NCBI GenBank assembly: GCA_963921195.1
Contig: OY992538.1
Span: 6,410,330-6,474,329, forward strand
Reading direction: 5' to 3'
Source: Pegoplata infirma
Lineage: Eukaryota > Arthropoda > Insecta > Diptera > Anthomyiidae
DNA: 64,000 bases
The translations under genes were made by a program, and so were the position numbers. The notes under the pieces are model-generated. The model made no database searches, was not told where the DNA came from, and was given only the letters and a program-made list of their open reading frames with translations. Below, in pieces: positions 57,022-64,000 of this stretch; the stretch's first letter is position 1; every line of letters begins with the position of its first letter.

Positions 57022-57742
57022 TACACAGAAAAAAATTGAAACGAATTTCAATCAACAAAAACGCAGATTCAAGAAATTTTTTGATTGAAATTCCTCCAAT
57101 TAAAAAAATTGTTATACCAATCATGAAATTGTAGGTGATTGATTGAAATTTTTTCAATCAAACATTTTTTTGATTTTGATCAAAAATTTGATACATTTTT
57201 TATTTATAGTCAATCAAGATAATGATTGATTTAACAAATGATTTGTAAGCTTATGACAAAATTATCAAAAAATTCATCTTTTTTGCTTTCCAATATGTTG
57301 CCAACAATAACAAAAAGTAAAACTCGATAATTTTGTAAATTTTTGTATTAATCTATGCAAATAAATTAAAGCGAAAAAAATCTGGTACGTTGAAAATTTG
57401 TAATTCGAAAGTTAAAAACAGGGTTGGCAACCGAAACGAATAACGGTATCGGTAACGGTATTGGTATTACATAGTTTTTATATCGGTAACGGTAAAGGTA
57501 ACGGTATTTTCGATTATTTAGGTAACGGTTAACCGTTACCGAAACAACAATACCGGTACGTACCGGTATTATGAATAAAATTTCCCAACTTGCTTAAAAG
57601 TCACAGATTTGTTAAAAACACGTAAAAAATAAAAAATATTTATTTTACAGTCAAACTCGGTTATAACGAACTCGGTTATAACGAACTAATTCTAAAGTCC
57701 CGACGTTTTGACATCAATTTTCACATAAAATACTTCTTTTAT

Positions 57743-59849
57743 ACACTCATAGAAATCCTACAGTATTCCTTACTAAAAAGTCTGTTATTAATGCTGACAC
57801 GTTAGTATTAAAGGGCCCTACAACGCGTTAGTCAAATTTTACTAACGCGGTTATAAAAAAATAGTGAAGTTAGAGTAACTGAAAAAATTAGAAAATTTTC
57901 AGTTTTACAGTAAAATTGTTAGTATTGTGGTGAAATAAATTTCCAAATGAAATTTAAAATAAATAAAAATTTTATTTTTATTATATAATTAAATAAATAA
58001 AAATATCAAATTGAACACAAAATTCACTTAAAGAACACAATCAGTTTAAAATTAATAATTTTGAGATGTGTGTTTGTTTTTTGTTGAGTTCTTCAATTAT
58101 TTACACACCGCTTGCATCTGAAAAACAAATTGAAAAAAATGTACACATAAAATGTGTATACGTGGGTAAGAAAATGCAAAAAACTTACGCTTGGTAAACA
58201 AAAATTGCACACATGATGACGCCATTTAAAAGGTTTTATAATTATGTTGCGCTGTTGTTGTAAATTTAAAATATATTTCCAGATTTTTTACCTAATGTTA
58301 TAAATGAAAAAAAAATATATATTTGTTGTGTTATAAATATAGCAGTATTTAAAGAACTTTGTGTATTACCTGATGTTACATCAGTGCTGTATTCGAATTT
58401 GTTTAATTATAATAAAAGTATTGGAGTTTTCACGATTATTTTTCTATTTTTTTTTTGTATTTGGAAAAAAAAAAACAATTCCGCTTCACGTTTACATGAT
58501 TGAAGATTTTTTTGTAACTAAATAAAGAGAGCCTTGAGAATAACAATGTTACCAATTTGTTGGTTTTCCGCAAAAAATAGCGATTTTTTTTAGAGTAATC
58601 ACAATAAAGGCTTTGGCTTTAAATTGTTTAACAAGGAAACGGTGATTCATGAAATTGAGTCAATTACCAAAAAATAACTCGAATTTTTTATGATAGAGAT
58701 CAATAAATTGTATTGAAATAAATACAATATCAAAGATTACCATAGAAGACGTATGATAAGGGAAAGTGGATGAAACTACTGGAAAAATATTTTCATGCAG
58801 ATTTTTCAATGAATTCCTCTTTAGGTGTTCATTTGTAGTGTAGAAAGTGGATGAAACTACTGGAAAAATATTTTCATGGAGATTTTTTAATGAATTCCTC
58901 TTTGTGTAGAAAAATATCTTGAGTTCAATTTGAAAATTCAATCAGAATCTATCAGAATCTACTAAAAAAACTCTCAAATTCAATCAAAAGGAAAATCACA
59001 TGGTGATTTTAAAATCACGCTAGTCTGTATGCAGTATTAGACACATAAAATATATTGTTTTTTTATTAATTGCTTAAAAAACACAAAAAATTTCATAAAT
59101 TTCATTTGAGAAGATTAAAATTGGCATTTAAAATAACAAGTTGGTAATAAATGTGTGTGACTTAGATAAAATCCGCTCTATTGCTTGCTACATACGTAAC
59201 TAAAATTGCTACTTTTAGCAAGAAAACTCTTTGTTGACAACAGTCTTCAAAAATGTATTCTCAATATAAATACTCTCCTACTCTCTCTTTTTCTCCTTTT
59301 TTTGGTTTTAAAACACGGAAAATCCAAATTCTCAAACACATGTATTTTACAACACAAGGATATTTTATGATCGTAATATTTTATTGTTATACAAATGGTC
59401 TTTCTAAGATGATGTAGATTTTACATTGTAGAATAAGAATATTATATTAAAGAAAACATTTTAAGGTCTCGTTTTAATTTAAAAAAAATAATACAATTTT
59501 AAAGAAATTGATTTAGATATAAAAATTCTTGCGAAAAAAACAATAAAATTATGGTCTCAACCTAAGCTTTTTATAATCCAATTTTTTTTAAATCTTTTCA
59601 TTTTTTGATAAACTTTGTACCAAAATGGTATTTTCTTAGATTTTTAAACAAAATTGTATATATATTTTTTTCTCAATTTTTAATAACAAAAATTAGTAGA
59701 AAACCGGTAAAAAATCAGTATTTAGTAATGGTCACTTATAAAAAAAACGTACTAAAAACTAAAATTATACTGTAATTTAGTAAAAATGTAGTAAATTTAA
59801 AGTTATAACACATTTACTGTATTTTTTACTGTAGGATTTCTATGAGTGT
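57743..59849. mobile_element. ACACTCATAGAAATCC element, nested
   Basis: Perfect 23-bp inverted ends (ACACTCATAGAAATCCTACA + GTA; 57743-57765 and 59827-59849). Boxes of TTTTTACTGTA and TACTAAAAAG type occur near both ends. The interior holds an 81-bp tandem duplication and a CTTTGGCTTTAAA motif shared with 7985. No recognisable protein. Confidence 0.85.
58762..58923. repeat. 81-bp tandem duplication
   Basis: GAAAGTGGATGAAACTACTG, TATTTTCATG and TGAATTCCTCTTT occur twice, 81 bp apart. The multiple-of-three period keeps a reverse-strand frame (58941-58660) open, giving a duplicated KRNSLKNLHENIFPVVSSTF. The frame has no known relatives, and the period may be chance. Confidence 0.75.
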
Positions 59850-60025
59850 AACGAACTCGGTTATAAAGAATCCTCGGTTAAAACGAACTGCTTATTACGG
59901 TCCCACGAATACAATTTCATGTGTATTTACCTTTTTATAATGAACTCCCATATGTATTTTTTATTTTTTAATGTGCGGCAATCATGTTTATAAAACTCAC
60001 AAAAGGTTCACAATTTTTGGTTTAT

Positions 60026-61399
60026 CCCAGTAAAAACTTGGTAATAAGTCCCCATTACCGCCTGCATTCTATGTAATGAGGACTCGTTACCTGCTCGATT
60101 ACTTCTTGCTAACAAATAATGAGTTACCAATAACCTCATATGGAACCGGTTACTTTTTATTAACAAATAATGAGTTTCCGATAACCTCATACAGGACCGG
60201 TTACTTCTTGTTAACAAATAATGAATTACCGATAGCCTCATACAGAACCGGTTACTGGTAAATACGATTTAAAATATTTGATAAGTTGTCCAAATAAATT
60301 TTTTTTATTAATATTTAAAAATGCTAAACAAAATTTAGAAAGAACTTGGACATTTAGCTTAAAAAAGATTAACATTTCTCAACTTTTTCTAATAAAACTC
60401 CGTTAACAGAAATTTAAATTCAGGAATTCTGATTAAAATTGGGAACAGGCAAATTAAAGTTTAGAAAACCAAATTGATATTTAAAAACCTGGATCTAGCT
60501 GACACTTGATAGTGATTTATGAGCCTTAATTAGTCTTTACATAACTTCTATTAAAGTTTTCTGAATTTTAATTGGCTTTTTCTAAATTGTAATTGTTTTT
60601 CTAGAAATTTTGGAGCGTTTTCCAAATTTTAATTTAACTAATTTGTTTGCCTTGTTGTTTAAAGTATGTTAAAATCGGTTAAGAGGTAAAAAAACATCAT
60701 AGACAGTATTTCCCTTAAAAACTTATATAGACTAAAACTTAAGATGGTGTTTAATGCGGTTTCCATGGGCTGAGCAGCAGTCGCTTCTGTAAATTTGATA
60801 CGATGTTCCAAGATATATTTTCGGTCCTTTTATTATTTAAATTTTACAATCAAACATTTGGAGGGATGGATATTAACGTAAACATTGGTTCCGTTGGCTT
60901 TTCTTACATTTAGATTGTAGAAATTTTCCCGCTTGGTTGCTCTTGAAATAACCGCGTTTAACATGAACTTTATCATCCTGACGAATATGCATGAAGCGAA
61001 CATTTTACTTTTGACGCAATTCCTTATTGAGGGAAGACGGCCACCTTTTAGAACTAATGTATGCTGCTATTTGGTAGCATTTTTGTAAGGAGTGGGCAAC
61101 GAGTTATTTTTGGGCTACTGGTAGCTACTTATTTTTAGGCCTAATGTATGCTGTTATTTGGTAGCATTTTTGTAAGGAGTGGGTAACGAGTTATTTTTGG
61201 GCTACTTGTAGCTCATTATTTGTGGTACTAATGTATGTAGTTTTTCAGTAGCATTCTCGTAAGCGAGTGGGTATGCGGTCATTACTCCAATGACATCGCC
61301 ATGTTAAAATAATGAGTGTTTCACCAACCTAGTAACTAGATACCACCATCTATTTTAAGGCGAAAACCTCATTACTTGGTAATAGAAGTTTTTACTGGG
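60026..61399. mobile_element. CCCAGTAAAAACTTGG element, nested, AT TSD
   Basis: CCCAGTAAAAACTTGGTAAT and ATTACTTGGTAATAGAAG...TTTTTACTGGG, with AT at 60024-60025 and 61400-61401. The left side has three 51-bp tandem units (from 60099, 60150 and 60201; TAACAAATAATGAGTTACC). The right side has two to three 87-bp units (from 61054, 61141 and 61228; CTAATGTATG). Both tandem types contain GTTACC/GGTAAC-like cores. Reading frames at 60008-60261 follow the 51-bp period. Confidence 0.87.
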
Positions 61400-61615
61400 A
61401 TATTATAATTTTGATAAAATTTATTTATATTTTTAATGTTTTTTTCTCAACAAGTAGTTTATTTATGAAAAAATCATAAAATAAAACAAAATTGGATCTA
61501 CTTTTTTGGAAATAAAACTAGGTAGATAACAAATATCCCGCTTATAACAAACTTCGCTTATAACGACCTATTTTTACTGGTCCCTCGGAGATCGTTATAA
61601 CCGCGTTCGACTGTA

Positions 61616-62227
61616 TAAATATATAGAAGTATTTAAAACTATTAACTAACTCAGAATTTAATTAAAATATTCACGTTTATAAGATGTCTCTGTCCAATCA
61701 GTCGAAATATCTGCATTTTGAGCCATTTTAGAAATCTTGCTGATTTTAGCTAACGCGGTTTACTTTTTTCTGTCTGAACAAACCAGGTAGAGTTTACAGA
61801 AACGTCTGTCAAGACCACAGATAAATCTGCTGGTTTAAGTTGAAAAATCTTCTGATTTTAGAGCGTGAACATCGATATTGTATTTAATTCAAGTAAAAAA
61901 TACTTATTTTTAATTTCTTAGTTCATTAAAAAACTGTTTAAAAGAAGCGAAGTTTTTCAATAAACTTTTAAAAACCTTTTTTTTTTTTTTAAAGAAAATT
62001 TTCTTACAAACAGGACAATTTCTGTAATTATTAAAATAGTCAGCTGATTTTTCACATATGATTAATTTTTAGTTTTAATCGTTTAAATTAGTTAAAAATT
62101 AAAAAAATGCCAACAAATTTTTTTTTGTAAAATTACAAAATAATCTGCTAAAATTTGAACAAAAATCAGCAAACAGAGTCATAGAGTAAAATGTCTGTTA
62201 TTTTTTAAAAGTTAATGACAGAGAATT
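61616..62227. other. Interior of the hAT-like element, no frame recognised
   Basis: AT-rich with scattered CAGATTTTTC / AATCTGCTGATTTTAG motifs; no transposase signature found in any frame. Confidence 0.45.
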
Positions 62228-63302
62228 ACACTCAGAAAATTATTGCAGTTACCACATGACGGTTGTTTGTGTAGTAAGTAGTAGCTGTTGTTTTTAACTA
62301 CAACTTCGGTCGTTTTTGTGTGAAAAAATCTCAAACAACTTTTTTTTGTAGTAGTTTCAAAAAATAAATACAAAAAATATACTACACTGTAGTAATAGTT
62401 GATTTATGTAGTTGTTTTTAGTTTTTTTCTAAAAACTCGTTTTTTTCTAGAAATTTTTATTGCAAACGAATGTGTCGAACGAGTTGGTCGTGCGGGATGC
62501 GGAAGGAATTATTTTTATACCAAATAAATAATATCTAAATAAATTAAATTACAATTTATTAAATTTAATTATAACAAAAAATATGTTTTTGGAAAAATAT
62601 TCTTGAGCGAAAGAAAATAAATGGATAAATGAGATAACAAGTGTGTATAATATAGCGCTCACATAAGCGTCTGTAAAAACAAATCGGAAAAAAACAAAAT
62701 ACAATGTATGCAGTGTCTTGTTTTCTTATGAGCGCGCCATCTTTCTTTTCTTTTTATACTCAACAGAACAGGTACATACTTTTTTGAAACATTGCAAATT
62801 AATTCTTTTTTTTTATAAATCAATTTTGCCAAAGCATTTCGTTTTTTTTTATTCCAGACAAATTTTGATCAGTAGCGGCGAAAATTTGAAATGAAATATT
62901 AAAAAAACAAAGGTAAATACAATCAATTTATTTCGTTTAACATTTTATTAATATAATTTTTTTCTTCTATAATTCCAGATAAATACACCAAAAAATTTTA
63001 ATTCCATGTCGAAATTCTATACAACCAACTGAAATGTATTGCTTTTTAAATAAATAAAAATCAATCACTTAAACGTTTAAAAAATTTTTTAAATAAAATT
63101 TCAGGCAAGTGTATAAAAACAACTGTTTACCGTCTTTTGTAGTAGTTTTTACTACATTTTGAAGTTGAAAATCAATAGTTAAAAACAACAACATATTCAG
63201 TTGTTTTTACCGTAATGTGTAGTGGACGCCTTTTCAACAACAAAATGTAGTCAAAACAACTGTATTTTGTAGTAGATTTTACCGACATACTTTTTTGAGT
63301 GT
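62228..63302. mobile_element. ACACTCAGAAAA element with GTAGTAG boxes, nested
   Basis: ACACTCAGAAAATTATTG and TACTTTTTTGAGTGT are imperfect inverse ends. TTTGTAGTAG and its complement recur at both sides (62270-62420 and 63130-63290), with TGTTTTTAACTAC. The interior (62430-63120) is unique and non-coding. Confidence 0.8.
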
Positions 63303-63784
63303 AGGTTAAAGTATTCATTTTAGCAGAAAAATCCTGTAAAAGTTTTCTAATTCAAACTAAAAGTTGTTTCACAGATTTTTCGACCATTTTTCTTTAGACG
63401 ACTTGGGATCATTATCTATTTAACTCCATAGAACCGTCTCTCCACGCTTACCTGCGTGGATGACAACGTTAGCAACACTTAAGCTATTTAGGTTTGTCTC
63501 TTCTTTTATAGAACCACTGAAAAATGATTACGTGGCACACGCTTTTCTCTTAAGAAATTTTTAGGTAAATTGCGAATGTGATCATTGGTTGGACTGATTT
63601 CCACATAATTTAGTAAATTGCGAATGGGATCATTCGTTAGACAGATTTGTTTCATTGTTTTTGCCCAAATAACAATCCGATTTACAATGAACAAAATTTT
63701 GTTTTTATATTTACGTATATTAAAAATATTTTACTTTGTTTTTTATCTGCAACAAATTTAAAATAAGTAATATTAAGACAACCG
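63303..63784. other. Right interior of the hAT-like element
   Basis: A diverged short tandem occurs at 63555-63660 (AATTGCGAATGKGATCATT twice, ~50 bp apart), which explains the 62-codon frame on the reverse strand (63506-63694). No domain recognised. Confidence 0.45.
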
Positions 63785-64000
63785 AAACAAAACCGTTATA
63801 ATACCGGTAAAAATCCGAATAAAGTTAACGGTTTTTAATCGGTAACGGTATTTAAAATTTTTTATTTCGGTATTGGTAACGGTAACGGTAGTCAATATTA
63901 AAGGGTTTTTAATCGGTAACGGTATTGAAAGGGTAACGGTAGCCAACACTGGTTAAAAAAAAAAATATCAAAAATTTTAATCAAAACATTGATTGACTCA

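Larger units (their letters stand above)
57648..61613. mobile_element. pogo/Tigger-like element, TA TSD
   Basis: CAGTCAAACTCGGTTATAAC and GTTATAACCGCGTTCGACTG are inverse ends with TA on both sides (57646-57647, 61614-61615). CGGTTATAACGAAC-type wording at pogo-like ends is familiar from Tc1/mariner relatives in many animals. GGTTATAA(C/A)GAA boxes repeat near both ends (57659, 57679, 59861, 61560). Two other elements occupy its interior; no transposase is visible. Confidence 0.82.
57419..63951. mobile_element. hAT-like element with GGTAACGGTA boxes, 8-bp TSD GTTAAAAA
   Basis: CAGGGTTGGCAACCG at the left and GGTAGCCAACACTG at the right, inverse with two mismatches. GTTAAAAA lies at both 57411-57418 and 63952-63959. 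Subterminal regions carry many GGTAACGGTA copies in both orientations (57440-57560, 63790-63935). No transposase frame remains; its own sequence is interrupted by the 57648-61613 and 62228-63302 elements. A related fragment is at 37941. Confidence 0.9.
57022..64000. mobile_element. ACACAGA element with TTGATTGAAA boxes, level 1 of a nest (runs off the window)
   Basis: Starts TACACAGAAAAAAATTGAAA at 57022. TTGATTGAAATTT-type boxes in both orientations fill 57050-57250 and reappear after the inner element at 63965-64000 (TTAATCAAAACATTGATTGA). The opposite end lies beyond the window. Everything from 57411 to 63959 is later insertion. Confidence 0.6.

Noticed and set aside
60008..60261. Repeat proteins on both strands (MRLxxTHYLLxRSNR; GYFLLTNNEFPITSYRT)
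   Set aside because: Caused by the 51-bp tandem repeat, a multiple of three, inside a transposable element.

Overview
The window looks like nuclear DNA of a higher fly, most likely a calyptrate such as a blowfly or house-fly relative. This is inferred from three things: very AT-rich sequence, short introns of 70-81 nt next to one huge intron, and a dispersed repeat with the GTCCGTCTGTCTG motif and a GGCCGAATTAAACTTTTTTACTTG-type 3' end, which I remember as abundant in such genomes. Species cannot be read from the sequence.

Only one intact host gene is visible: a sugar transporter of the major facilitator superfamily (Tret1-like, SLC2/GLUT-type), on the minus strand. Its five coding exons are 31806-31533, 31462-31268, 21448-21300, 21218-21059 and 20986-20154. 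They splice in frame at GT/AG sites to a 536-residue protein. Intron 2 is 9.8 kb and is mostly a 16-bp satellite (consensus TTTTTATAAAAGGTAC) in blocks of alternating orientation. It is interrupted by a 1.1-kb transposon-like element and contains a ~2-kb duplicated block.

Almost everything else is mobile-element sequence, much of it non-coding inverted-repeat (foldback or MITE) elements nested in one another.

- 1-9.8 kb: a TSD-bounded foldback, several elements with ACACTGA-type ends, and a partial element with TTTACAGAGT boxes.
- 10.4-15.5 kb: a dispersed repeat, an ATATCGCTC-ended element, a hAT-like MITE that still carries a BED zinc-finger fragment, and four tandem palindromes joined at TTA.
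- 17.4-19.6 kb: a decayed RNase H-bearing LINE with endonuclease, reverse transcriptase and RNase H remnants.
- 20.0-31.8 kb: the transporter gene.
- 31.9-36.7 kb: a region bracketed by mariner-like ends and filled with insertions.
- 36.7-51.7 kb: GTCCGTCTG repeats, three large foldbacks with TGRGGCA ends, a second 16-bp array and a 146-bp tandem array.
- 51.7-55.7 kb: a three-level nest whose innermost layer is three hAT-like foldbacks with perfect 8-bp duplications.
- 57.0-64.0 kb: a nest running off the window: an ACACAGA element containing a hAT-like element, which contains a pogo-like element, which contains two further elements.

No CRISPR array, rRNA, recognisable tRNA or bacterial-type operon was seen. 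The strongest observations are structural: the target-site duplications, the nesting order, the inverted satellite architecture inside a gene, and the reuse of one short terminal motif by many elements with private internal boxes.
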